The translations under genes and the position numbers were made by a program. The notes under the pieces are model-generated. The model worked only from the letters and a program-made list of their open reading frames with translations, ran no database searches and was not told the DNA's origin. A DNA stretch of 64,000 nucleotides, taken from positions 29,256 to 93,255 of the forward strand of contig NZ_BJXA01000031.1 of assembly GCF_007990755.1 (NCBI RefSeq). Direction: 5' to 3'. Source of the stretch: Nocardia ninae NBRC 108245 (GTDB lineage Bacteria > Actinomycetota > Actinomycetes > Mycobacteriales > Mycobacteriaceae). Positions 1 through 8,087 of this stretch are shown piece after piece (positions within the stretch are counted from its first letter, which is position 1; the number at the start of each line of letters is the position of its first letter).

Positions 1-1143
1 CTGCGCCGCACCGCTCCCGTGTGGTGGTGCGCGCAGTCCGGCCGGGCCAGCGGCTTCGACGACGGCGGCTACTGGGTGGTCTCCAAGCTCGACCACATCA
101 AGGAGATCTCGAAGCACCCGGAGTTGTTCTCCTCGCACGAGAACGGTTCCATCATCCGGTTCAACGAGGACGTCACTCCGGAGCAGATCGGCATGCTCAG
201 CGACATGCTGCTGATCAACCTCGATCCCCCCAAGCACACCAAGGTGCGGCGCATCATCTCCAAGGGCTTCACGCCGCGCGCGATCGAGAACCTGCGCGCC
301 GCGCTCACCGAGCGGGCGGCGAAGATCGTGCACGAGGCGAAGAAGTCCGGCGGCGGCGACTTCGTCGAGCAGGTCGCCTGCGAACTGCCGTTGCAGGCCA
401 TCGCCGAGCTGATCGGTATCCCGCAGGAGGACCGCAAGAAGATCTTCGACTGGTCCAACCAGATGATCTCCTACGACGACCCCGAATTCGAGGGCGATCA
501 CCAGGTCGCGACGGCCGAGGTGATGGGCTACGCCTGGAACATGGCCGAGGACCGCCGCAAGTGTCCGGCCGACGACATCGTCACCCAGTTGGTCAACGCC
601 GACATCGACGGCGAGGGCCTGGCCTCGGACGAGTTCGCCTTCTTCGTCATCCTGCTCTCGGTGGCCGGCAACGAGACCACCCGCAACTCGATCACCCACG
701 GCATGAAGGCGTTCGTGGACAACCCGGACCAGTGGGAGCTGTACAAGGCGCAGCGCCCGCGCACCGCGCCGGACGAGATCGTCCGCTGGGCCACCCCGGT
801 GAATGCCTTCCAGCGCACCGCGACTCAGGATCTGGAGCTCGGCGGCCAGCAGATCAAGAAGGGTCAGCGGCTCGGACTGTTCTACGGCTCGGCCAACTTC
901 GACGAGGAGGCGTTCCAGGATCCGTTCAGCTTCGACGTGCTACGTAATCCCAACCCGCACGTCGGTTTCGGCGGCACCGGCACCCACTACTGCGTCGGCG
1001 CCAACCTGGCCCGGCTGCAGATCGACCTGATGTTCAACGCCATCGCCGACGCGATGCCGAACCTGCGCCAGGTCGCCGAACCGGTGCGGCTGCGTTCAGG
1101 CTGGCTGAATGGGATTAAGCGGTGGGATGTCGAATATGCCTGA
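1..1143 (+). CDS. cyp125: CYP125-type steroid cytochrome P450 (5' truncated by window)
   Basis: The frame is open from base 1 and the start lies outside the window; about 380 residues are visible. Visible motifs are the I-helix GNETTRNS, the heme-ligand loop FGGTGTHYCVGANLAR and a C-terminus RLRSGWLNGIKRWDVEYA. These, with FVEQVACELPLQAIA in the middle, closely match what I recall of mycobacterial CYP125, which oxidises the C26/27 methyl of cholesterol and cholest-4-en-3-one in steroid side-chain breakdown. Family assignment is from memory of the sequence; CYP142 and CYP124 are less likely. In relatives the gene is controlled by KstR. Any such site here would lie upstream of the window, but KstR-type boxes occur 7 kb downstream. 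Confidence 0.88.
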   Translation: MRRTAPVWWCAQSGRASGFDDGGYWVVSKLDHIKEISKHPELFSSHENGSIIRFNEDVTPEQIGMLSDMLLINLDPPKHTKVRRIISKGFTPRAIENLRAALTERAAKIVHEAKKSGGGDFVEQVACELPLQAIAELIGIPQEDRKKIFDWSNQMISYDDPEFEGDHQVATAEVMGYAWNMAEDRRKCPADDIVTQLVNADIDGEGLASDEFAFFVILLSVAGNETTRNSITHGMKAFVDNPDQWELYKAQRPRTAPDEIVRWATPVNAFQRTATQDLELGGQQIKKGQRLGLFYGSANFDEEAFQDPFSFDVLRNPNPHVGFGGTGTHYCVGANLARLQIDLMFNAIADAMPNLRQVAEPVRLRSGWLNGIKRWDVEYA

Positions 1144-1170
1144 ACTGGCCGAATACGCTTGAATGACAGG

Positions 1171-1896
1171 ATGAGTAACCCCAAACCCCGGGGCCGCTCG
1201 CCGATCGTGACCGACGCCGAGATCCGGCGGGTGGCCAGGACGCTGCTTGTCGAACAAGGACAAGCCGCGGTGAGCCTGCGCGCGATCGCGCGTGCGCTGG
1301 GTATCACCGCCCCCGCGCTGTACCGGTACTACGGGTCGCTGGACGACCTGCTGGAGCGGCTGCGCCTGGAGTTCTGCGCCGATCTCGCCGACGAGCTGTC
1401 CGCCGAGATCGCGGCGCTGCCCGACGACGGCGTGGTCCAGTTCTTCGCCATCTGTAAGGGATTTCGACGCTGGGCGCTGGCGCACACCAGGGAGTTCACC
1501 CTGGTGTTCGCCTCGCCCGGCGGCGGCGAGGCCCGCGCGCTGCGCCGCTTCTCCGAGCCGTTCGGGCGGATCTTCCTCGCCGCGGCGGGCAGGCTACTGG
1601 CCAACTACGCCATCGTGACGCCGCCGACCGACGTCATCCCGCCGGAGCTGCGCGAGGACCTGGTGCACTTCCAGACCGAGCTGCTCGCGGCGCTCTCGGA
1701 GACCGGACAGAAGTTCCCGGCGGAGAAGCTCGATCTTGGCGTGATGTATCTGATGATTCAGATGTGGGCGCGCCTGTACGGCCACGTCACGCTCGAGGTC
1801 TTCGGTAACTACCCGATCCCGCTGTCCAACCCGGAGATCCTGTTCGACGCGATGCTGGTCGACCTCGGTCGCACCGCAGGCCTGCTCACCGAGTGA
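1171..1896 (+). CDS. TetR-family transcriptional regulator
   Basis: The N-terminal helix-turn-helix is of TetR type (IRRVARTLLVEQG, then SLRAIARALGITAPALYRYY at about residues 35-55), followed by an all-alpha ligand/dimer domain of about 180 residues. The ATG at 1171 was chosen; an in-frame TTG lies 12 bases upstream and neither has a convincing ribosome-binding site. It begins 27 bases after the P450 stop, so read-through from that gene is possible. The ligand is unknown. It converges with the TerD/HNH gene, the two stops being only 2 bases apart. Confidence 0.85.
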   Translation: MSNPKPRGRSPIVTDAEIRRVARTLLVEQGQAAVSLRAIARALGITAPALYRYYGSLDDLLERLRLEFCADLADELSAEIAALPDDGVVQFFAICKGFRRWALAHTREFTLVFASPGGGEARALRRFSEPFGRIFLAAAGRLLANYAIVTPPTDVIPPELREDLVHFQTELLAALSETGQKFPAEKLDLGVMYLMIQMWARLYGHVTLEVFGNYPIPLSNPEILFDAMLVDLGRTAGLLTE

Positions 1897-1898
1897 GC

Positions 1899-3821
1899 TC
1901 AGATGCGGGCGCCCTTGGCGCGGTTGCAGGCTCGGCACAGGATCTGCAGGTTGGTGGCGCTGGTGGCGCCGCCGCGGCTGAGCGGGATGATGTGGTCGAA
2001 CTCCAGGTAGTGGCTGTCGCCGCATTCGACGCACTTGCCGCCGTCGCGTTGCCACACTTCGGCTTTCACCTCCTGCGGAATGCTGCGGGTGTCGCGCTGG
2101 CCGGGGGTGAGGATCAGTCGTTTGGCCACCCGTAGCGCGCCCTCCAGTGCGGCCGCGACGTAGTCCGGGTCGGCGACGGTGAAGGTGGCGCCGCCGCGCG
2201 ACGACGTGGCCGCGAGCACCACCGTGTCCTGCTCGGCGTGCACGGAAACGACACGGGTCCATGGCAATTCGGTGCCGGTGCCGTGGCCGACGAAGCGCAG
2301 CTTCTTGTTGCTGACGATCATCCTGCCCTCGGTGAGCCGCGGCCCGCGAGCCAGTTGGCGGACGTGCACCGCGGGCAGATCCAGATGGACCTTCTCCTCG
2401 GGATCCAGATGCAGGCCAGGGGTTCGCATCACGGGTAGATCGCCGCTACGTAGCCGGGACAGCGTGCGCCCCCGATGCATTCGCCGCCGCAGGTCCTCGA
2501 CGAGCGGTCCGGTCAGCGCCAGTTCGGTGACGGCGTGCTCGAACGCCGCCAACTCGTCGTGCTCGACCTCGCCGTCGGCGAAGGTGAAGGTGACCAACCG
2601 CTCCACATAGCTGAGCGCCACATCGCGCAGGGCCTCGCGGCCCGCCTGCTCCTCGATGCGCTGATAGCGCAGCGACGCCCACAGCGCCGCCCACTCGGGG
2701 CCGCGCGGGCCGTGACCGGTGAGCACCCGCCACGCCTGGGTGTGCCAGTGCGTGAGGAACTCCTCGATCTCGGCCGCGCAGAACTGGCACGGGGCGAGCC
2801 CGCCGAACAGCTTGCGGCGCCGCAGGTTCGCGCACCGCGCGCAGTGCCGGTCGCTCGGCTGGTGGCGCCGGTGGGTGGCGGTGGTCCACTCGGTCCCGTC
2901 CCACCAGCGCAGGCGCGCCGGGTCCTCGGGGTCCGGATGCCAGTCGGCGAGTTCGGGGTTCGGTGGCGGGGCGGGTGCGGGCGGCGGGTCGGCGAGGCGA
3001 CGGGCCAGGTCGACCGGTCGGGCGTAGGGCGAGCGGGTGGGTGGCTGGTCGAGTAGATCCGTCTGCCGCATGCGTGGATTCGTCGGTGCTTGTGCCGCGT
3101 CGAGTGTGTCCGTGGGGATGTGCTCCAACGCCGGGGCGGTCGGTTCTGCCGAGGGGTTGTCGGCACCGAACGGGTCCGTCGGATGTGCCGAGCGGTTGTC
3201 GCCCCTGAACGGGTCCGCCGGATGCACTGAGCGGTTGTCGCCGCCGAACGGGTGCGCCTCGCGTGCTGATCGGCTGCCGCCGAATGAGTTCGCCGGGTGC
3301 GTGGTTCGCCGCTCATCCGCCTCGTCGACGCTGACCCCGAATTCGGTGACCAGCCCGGCCAGTCCGGTGGACCAGCCCTGCGCGATGGCGCGGAACCGCC
3401 ACTGGCCGTCCCTGCGATAGAACTCCCCGAACATCAGCGCGGTGACCGGATCGGCGTCCTCGATCACGAACTCGGTCATCGGCCCGTGCGCGTCGTGGAT
3501 GGTGAGGGTCAGACCGCTGATGTCGCCGAAGGTGCCCTCGTCGAGCGACCCGGCCAGCACGATCCGGTCCACGTCCGGCTCGGTGCGTGGCAGCGAAACG
3601 CTCAGTCGGGCGGTCTGCGGGGCAGGCTCCTGATCCAGCGTCACCGCCTGGGAAACATGCCGGGGGGCGTTGTAGAACACCAGATCCCGATCGGTGCGCA
3701 CCGTCCCGGATTCGCCGAGCAAAAGGGCATGCGCGTCTACCGCATGCGCCGACCGCCACGAAACAACCACGGCAAGAAGGGATGTCGGTACCGCTGCATT
3801 AGCGCCTTTGCTGAGTTTCAT
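1899..3821 (-). CDS. TerD-DUF2510-zinc ribbon-TerB-like-HNH multidomain protein
   Basis: A 640-residue mosaic. Residues about 1-165 are a TerD-type beta-sandwich (DRDLVFYNAPRH is the TerD core), but the acidic calcium-binding loop of classical TerD is not seen. A polar linker of 13-residue repeats follows (about 175-225). Next come a DUF2510 module (WHPDPEDPARLRWWDGTEW), a four-cysteine knuckle (CARC...CQFC), a TerB-like helical segment (FADGEVEHDELAAFEHAV), a PH/GRAM-like beta segment (GRMIVSNKKLRFVGHG) and a C-terminal HNH nuclease (CVECGDSHYLEFDHIIPLSRGG, then NLQILCRACN). TerD and TerB are tied to metal and stress responses, and the HNH end should cut nucleic acid. A stress- or invasion-triggered nuclease is my inference. 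It is a lone gene, ATG start at 3821. Confidence 0.8.
   Translation of the reverse strand: MKLSKGANAAVPTSLLAVVVSWRSAHAVDAHALLLGESGTVRTDRDLVFYNAPRHVSQAVTLDQEPAPQTARLSVSLPRTEPDVDRIVLAGSLDEGTFGDISGLTLTIHDAHGPMTEFVIEDADPVTALMFGEFYRRDGQWRFRAIAQGWSTGLAGLVTEFGVSVDEADERRTTHPANSFGGSRSAREAHPFGGDNRSVHPADPFRGDNRSAHPTDPFGADNPSAEPTAPALEHIPTDTLDAAQAPTNPRMRQTDLLDQPPTRSPYARPVDLARRLADPPPAPAPPPNPELADWHPDPEDPARLRWWDGTEWTTATHRRHQPSDRHCARCANLRRRKLFGGLAPCQFCAAEIEEFLTHWHTQAWRVLTGHGPRGPEWAALWASLRYQRIEEQAGREALRDVALSYVERLVTFTFADGEVEHDELAAFEHAVTELALTGPLVEDLRRRMHRGRTLSRLRSGDLPVMRTPGLHLDPEEKVHLDLPAVHVRQLARGPRLTEGRMIVSNKKLRFVGHGTGTELPWTRVVSVHAEQDTVVLAATSSRGGATFTVADPDYVAAALEGALRVAKRLILTPGQRDTRSIPQEVKAEVWQRDGGKCVECGDSHYLEFDHIIPLSRGGATSATNLQILCRACNRAKGARI
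3129..3300 (-). repeat. 39-bp degenerate tandem repeats inside the TerD/HNH gene linker
   Basis: The string GAACGGGTSCG begins at 3168, 3207 and 3246, an exact 39-bp period, with worn copies on both sides. Translated on the minus strand each unit gives 13 residues of the pattern DPFGxDNRSxHPx. The repeat is in frame and makes a flexible polar spacer between the TerD domain and the DUF2510 module. Confidence 0.8.
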
Positions 3822-3952
3822 CGTGCTCGAACTATGCCACGACCCTCCGACACGCCGACTCCGCCGACCCCTCCACTCGGCGGGCCGTGGGCCGTATCCA
3901 GGGGTTCTTCCCCGCCGTCGACGGGGTTTCGGGTCAGTTCGGAAGAATCTGC

Positions 3953-6196
3953 TCAGCGACCGACGCGGTCGGTCGCCGCGCGCAAGGTGGCGGCGGCCTT
4001 CAACACCATCTCGTGGTACTCGTCCTCGGCGTCGGAGTCGAGCACGATGGCGCCGCCCGCCCCGATCCGCCAGTGTCCGTCGTAGCGTACGGCGGTCCGG
4101 ATCACGATGTTGAGATCGGCGGTGCCGCCGAGCCCGAGGAAGCCGATGGTGCCCGAATAGATGCCGCGCGCTTCGGTTTCCAGCTCATCGATGATCTCCA
4201 TGGTGCGCAGCTTCGGCGCACCGGTCATCGAGCCGCCCGGGAAACACGCGCGCAGGCAGTCGATCACGCCGACGCCGGGGCGCAGCGTGCCGCGCACCGT
4301 GGAAACCAGTTGGTGCATGGTCATATACGACTCGATGGCCATCAGCTTCGGCACGTGCACGCTGCCGATCTCGCAGACCCGGCCGAGGTCGTTGCGCAAG
4401 AGGTCGACGATCATCAGGTTCTCGGCCCTGGTTTTCGGGCTGTCGGCCAGCTCGCGAGCCAGCCGCTCGTCCTCGGCGGGGGTGGCGCCGCGCGGGGCGG
4501 TCCCCTTGATCGGCTTGCTCTCCACCGTGTGGCTCCGGTCGATCTTCAGGAAGCGCTCCGGTGACGAGCAGGCGACCTCGAGATCGTCGAACCGCAGATA
4601 CGCCGCGTACGGCGCCGGATTGCAGCGGCGCAGCGTGCGATAGAAATCGAGGCCGTCGTCCTCGGCGGCGGGCACGGTGGCGCCGTCGGTGAGGCAGATT
4701 TCGTAGGACTCGCCCGCGAGCAGCCGCTCCCGGCAAATCGCGATGTCGGCGAGGTAGCGTTCCCGGCCGCGGGTCAGTAGCGGTTCGACGGTGTCGCCGT
4801 CCGACGGCACCTCGAGCGTGGGCGGATTCGCCCAGGTCGGCAGGGTTTCCAGGGTTTCGCCGGTGTCGCGCAGCCAGTCGGCGCCCGCGCGCAGCGAGTC
4901 GACGGTCGAATCGGTCAGGGACAGCAGGTGGGTGCGCCCGCCGACGTGATCGACCACCACGATCCGGTCGGCGAAGATCCACTGCGCGTCGGGCGTCGGT
5001 GCCCGATGGGCGGCCTGGCCGCCGCAATCGGCCTTCACCTCGTAGCCGAGGTATCCGACGTACCCGCCCGCGAAATCGAAAGGCAGATCGGGAAGTTCGA
5101 GCCGGCGCAGCCGCAACTCGGCGGCCAGATAGTCGAGCACACCGCCGGCGACGACCCGGCGATGGCCGTCGGAGGACTCGACGGTCACCTCGCCCGTGCC
5201 GACCCGGTAGCGCACCACCTCCGCCAGCGGTCCGCTCGCATCCCCCAGGAAGGAGAACCGATCCAGGCCCGGCTCGACGTGCTCGCTGTCGAGCCAGAAT
5301 GCGGTGGGGGAGTTGCCGTACAACCGCACGAACGCGCTCTCGGTATCGATCGCGCGCTCGAGCACGGCGTGCTGGAGCTGCCAGTGCCGGGGCGGGCCGC
5401 CGTAGCGATCCAGGATGCCGGGGCGCGCCGGCCCAGCGGCGAGATTGCTTCCCATCGCGCCGAATTGCTCCACCAGCGCTGGGAACTGCTCGTGGGACAG
5501 GGTGGATTGTGTTGTCTCCGAAAGTGTTCGGGCGGCGCTGGGCTGCGGGACGGTGACCGGTCGCAGCCGCATCGTCACCGGCTCCGCTCGCGCGCTCGGG
5601 TTCCGTCCGGTGGCCCGCGCCCGGTGTGCCGCAGTCAGTTTCGCGAAGTTGCGCAACAGCGCGGCGCCGAATTCGCTGGCGATCGACTCGGGATGGAACT
5701 GCACGCCCCACTGCGGCCGACTGCGATGACGCACCCCCATGATCTCCCCGTCGGCGGCCACCGCGGTGATCTCCAGACTGTCCGGCAGCGGCCGCTGGGC
5801 ACTCAGCGAGTGGTAGCGCACGGCGGTGAAACCCTGGGGGAGCCCGGCGAACAGGTCGCGGTCGTCGTGTTCGATCCGGTCGAGGTATCCGTGCCGGGCG
5901 GCGGGCGCGGCGGCGACGATTCCGCCCGCGGCGACCACGATGCCCTGATGGCCGAGGCACACGCCGAGCAGCGGCAGATCGGTCGCGCCGATCACCGCCG
6001 CCGAGATGCCGACATCGCGGGCGACGTCCGGGCGGCCCGGTCCCGGCGAGATGACGATGTTGTCGAATCGGGCCAGTTCCAGCTCGCCGGCCTCGTCGTT
6101 GCGCACGACAGTCGGCTCGATGCCGTTCACCTCGCTGATCAGCTGATACAGGTTATAGGTGAACGAGTCGTAATTGTCGATCAACAACGTGCGCAT
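3953..6196 (-). CDS. pabAB: Fused aminodeoxychorismate synthase (PabA-PabB)
   Basis: One 747-residue chain joins a class I glutamine amidotransferase (starts MRTLLIDNYDSFTYNL, nucleophile Cys in GVCLGHQ, His/Glu in FHPESIASEFG) to a chorismate-binding domain (ESYEICLTD, KPIKGTAPRG, ENLMIVDLLRNDLGRV, FPGGSMTGAPK). It converts chorismate plus glutamine to 4-amino-4-deoxychorismate, the precursor of p-aminobenzoate for folate. Fused PabAB proteins are common in actinobacteria for both folate and antibiotic pathways; no antibiotic genes are nearby, so folate is the simpler role. The ATG at 6196 was chosen because the amidotransferase motif begins there; upstream codons are non-homologous. It is transcribed away from the kinase gene at 6286. 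Confidence 0.93.
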   Translation of the reverse strand: MRTLLIDNYDSFTYNLYQLISEVNGIEPTVVRNDEAGELELARFDNIVISPGPGRPDVARDVGISAAVIGATDLPLLGVCLGHQGIVVAAGGIVAAAPAARHGYLDRIEHDDRDLFAGLPQGFTAVRYHSLSAQRPLPDSLEITAVAADGEIMGVRHRSRPQWGVQFHPESIASEFGAALLRNFAKLTAAHRARATGRNPSARAEPVTMRLRPVTVPQPSAARTLSETTQSTLSHEQFPALVEQFGAMGSNLAAGPARPGILDRYGGPPRHWQLQHAVLERAIDTESAFVRLYGNSPTAFWLDSEHVEPGLDRFSFLGDASGPLAEVVRYRVGTGEVTVESSDGHRRVVAGGVLDYLAAELRLRRLELPDLPFDFAGGYVGYLGYEVKADCGGQAAHRAPTPDAQWIFADRIVVVDHVGGRTHLLSLTDSTVDSLRAGADWLRDTGETLETLPTWANPPTLEVPSDGDTVEPLLTRGRERYLADIAICRERLLAGESYEICLTDGATVPAAEDDGLDFYRTLRRCNPAPYAAYLRFDDLEVACSSPERFLKIDRSHTVESKPIKGTAPRGATPAEDERLARELADSPKTRAENLMIVDLLRNDLGRVCEIGSVHVPKLMAIESYMTMHQLVSTVRGTLRPGVGVIDCLRACFPGGSMTGAPKLRTMEIIDELETEARGIYSGTIGFLGLGGTADLNIVIRTAVRYDGHWRIGAGGAIVLDSDAEDEYHEMVLKAAATLRAATDRVGR

Positions 6197-6285
6197 GGTG
6201 CCCGAAACCCTACGCCGCCCAGGTTGCGGCCAACTGTTGTCATATGCCGTCAGTTCGGCTCGGCCCGTGGTGCACAATGTTGGAC

Positions 6286-7341
6286 ATGTCTGTTGCGCAA
6301 CCCGTCGGCGTGGACCGCGAACTCGTCGACTTCGCCCTCGTCGGCAAGTGGATGGATGAGCAGGGCCTGCCCGCAGGCGAATTCGAGGATGTGACCTCGC
6401 TCGGCGGCGGCACGCAGAACGTGATGCTGCGGTTCGGCCGCGGCGGTCGGGAGTACGTGCTGCGCCGCGGCCCGAAGCATCTGCGCGCGAAGAGCAACGA
6501 GGTGATCCGGCGCGAGGCCCGGCTGCTCGGCGCGATCAACGGCACCGACGTGCGCGCGCCGCGGGTGATCGCGGCCTGCCCGGACGACTCGGTGATCGGT
6601 GCGGTGTTCTATCTGATGGAGCCGATCGACGGCTTCAATCCGGCCAACGAGCTGCCCGAGTTGCACGCGGGCGACCCGGCCGTCCGCAAGGAGATGGGGC
6701 TGTCCGCGGTCGAGGCCATCGCCCGGCTCGGCGCGCTCGACTATCAGGCCCTCGGGCTGTCCGACTACGGCAAGCCCGACGGCTTCCTGGAACGTCAGGT
6801 GCCGCGCTGGCTCGGCGAACTCGAGTCGTACTCGGCCAACGAGGGCTACCCCGGCCCGGAGATCCCCGGTGTCGAGCGGACCGGCGAGTGGCTGGACCGC
6901 AACCGGCCCGCGCAGTGGACCCCGGGCATCCTGCACGGCGACTGCCATCTGGCGAACATGATGTTCGCCTTCGACGGCCCGCAGGTCGCGGCCATGGTCG
7001 ACTGGGAGATGTCCACCATCGGCGACCCGCTGCTCGATCTGGGCTGGCAGATCGCCACTCGGCCGGAGCCGGGCACCACTGGCGCCGCGCTGGTCGGCAA
7101 GCTCGGTGCCGCGGGCGGGCTGCCGACTCCGGACGAGATGGTGGCCCACTACGGGCAATTCTCCGATCGCGATCTCAGCGCCGTGCCCTGGTACACCGTG
7201 CTCGCCTGCTTCAAGCTCGGCATCGTGCTGGAGGGTACGCATGCCCGCGCGTTCGCGGGTAAGGCGCCCAAGCAGGTCGGCGACTTCCTGCACGCCATCA
7301 CGCTGGAGCTGTTCGAGCGCGCGCACCGCCTGATGGAGTGA
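6286..7341 (+). CDS. Phosphotransferase (APH-like kinase) family protein
   Basis: The kinase fold resembles aminoglycoside phosphotransferases and ACAD10/11 N-termini: TSLGGGTQNVMLRF (nucleotide loop), the Brenner catalytic loop HGDCHLANMM and DWEMSTIGDPLLDLGW (metal-binding Asp). Such proteins in mycolata often sit near acyl-CoA or steroid degradation genes and are thought to phosphorylate small hydroxylated substrates. The substrate is not predictable here. ATG 6286 is used; ATG 6277 is an alternative. It diverges from pabAB with about 90 bases between starts. An AT-rich inverted repeat follows its stop. Confidence 0.85.
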   Translation: MSVAQPVGVDRELVDFALVGKWMDEQGLPAGEFEDVTSLGGGTQNVMLRFGRGGREYVLRRGPKHLRAKSNEVIRREARLLGAINGTDVRAPRVIAACPDDSVIGAVFYLMEPIDGFNPANELPELHAGDPAVRKEMGLSAVEAIARLGALDYQALGLSDYGKPDGFLERQVPRWLGELESYSANEGYPGPEIPGVERTGEWLDRNRPAQWTPGILHGDCHLANMMFAFDGPQVAAMVDWEMSTIGDPLLDLGWQIATRPEPGTTGAALVGKLGAAGGLPTPDEMVAHYGQFSDRDLSAVPWYTVLACFKLGIVLEGTHARAFAGKAPKQVGDFLHAITLELFERAHRLME

Positions 7342-7362
7342 TTGTCGGGATGTTGCCGACAC

Positions 7363-7398
7363 TTGGCTGAATATCTATGGTTGACCATATTCAGCCAA
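7363..7398. promoter_or_regulatory. Perfect 12-bp inverted repeat (AT-rich), operator or terminator
   Basis: TTGGCTGAATAT at 7363-7374 is mirrored by ATATTCAGCCAA at 7387-7398 with a 12-base spacer. A second dyad, TATGGT-TG-ACCATA (7376-7389), is nested across the spacer. It lies between the kinase stop (7341) and the DinB-like start (7413). The low GC, nested dyads and closeness to a start favour a repressor site. A read-through-limiting hairpin cannot be excluded. Confidence 0.6.
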
Positions 7399-7412
7399 TA
7401 TATCTTTGGCGC

Positions 7413-7943
7413 ATGCCGATCGTTCCTGATGTGAAGAACTGGACCTGGGTGGTCGAACGTGCTTGTCCCGATTGTGGTTTCGACCCCGACGCGATCAGCT
7501 ACGAGGATGTGCCGCCACTGGTGCGGGAGAGTGCGGCGCGATTCGCCGAGGTGCTCGACCGTCCCGATGTCCGGGTGCGTCCGGACGACGCCACCTGGTC
7601 CCCGCTCGAGTACGGCGCACACGTGCGCGACGTGTGCCGGCTCTTCGATACCCGCCTCAATCTGATCCTGCTCGGCGCGGCCGACGGCGCGGTGCCGCAG
7701 TTCGCGAACTGGGATCAGGACGAGACCGCCGTGGCCGACCGTTATGACAAGCAGGACCCGGCGCAGGTCTCCGCCGAACTGGCCGTCGCCGCCGAAGCGG
7801 TCGCGCGCTCCTTCGAATCCGTGCCGCCCGCCGCACGCGACCTGCGCGGTGAGCGCAGCGACGGCGCTGTCTTCACGGTGGAGTCGTTCGCGCGCTACTT
7901 CATCCACGATCTGGTCCATCACGTGCACGATGTGCGCTGCTGA
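7413..7943 (+). CDS. DinB/YfiT-like four-helix protein
   Basis: About 176 residues with the DinB-superfamily layout: SPLEYGAHVRDVCRLFDTRL carries the first His of the metal site and RYFIHDLVHHVHDVR near the C-terminus supplies the others. Family members include mycothiol- or bacillithiol-dependent S-transferases and maleylpyruvate isomerase-like enzymes; the exact reaction cannot be told. ATG 7413 was preferred over an upstream ATG at 7377, which lies inside the inverted repeat. The KstR-type boxes that follow belong to the next gene's promoter. Confidence 0.75.
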   Translation: MPIVPDVKNWTWVVERACPDCGFDPDAISYEDVPPLVRESAARFAEVLDRPDVRVRPDDATWSPLEYGAHVRDVCRLFDTRLNLILLGAADGAVPQFANWDQDETAVADRYDKQDPAQVSAELAVAAEAVARSFESVPPAARDLRGERSDGAVFTVESFARYFIHDLVHHVHDVRC

Positions 7944-7955
7944 AATCGTCCCAGG

Positions 7956-7970
7956 ACTAGAACGTGTTCC
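7956..7970. promoter_or_regulatory. KstR-type operator, upstream copy
   Basis: ACTAGAACGTGTTCC matches the published KstR consensus TnnAACnnGTTnnA at all but the last position. KstR is the TetR repressor of cholesterol catabolism in mycolata, released by steroid-CoA ligands. It lies 118 bases upstream of the alcohol dehydrogenase start. Confidence 0.7.
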
Positions 7971-8010
7971 GAAGCCTCGACCACCGGTCCCGCTGAAATT
8001 TCGACTCGGT

Positions 8011-8025
8011 ACTAGAACGCGTTCC
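8011..8025. promoter_or_regulatory. KstR-type operator, downstream copy
   Basis: ACTAGAACGCGTTCC, followed by A, fits TnnAACnnGTTnnA completely and holds the perfect palindrome GAACGCGTTC. It is a near-identical direct copy of the site at 7956, 55 bases away (about five helical turns), and sits 63 bases before the dehydrogenase start, where a promoter would be expected. Confidence 0.8.
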
Positions 8026-8087
8026 ACTTTTCTCGTAGTGTGGGTGCAGTCACATATAAGCACGTGCATGCGAGAGGGTCGACAGGA

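Noticed and set aside
4928-6394. Long open frame antisense to pabAB
   Set aside because: Antisense shadow of a gene with full catalytic motifs.
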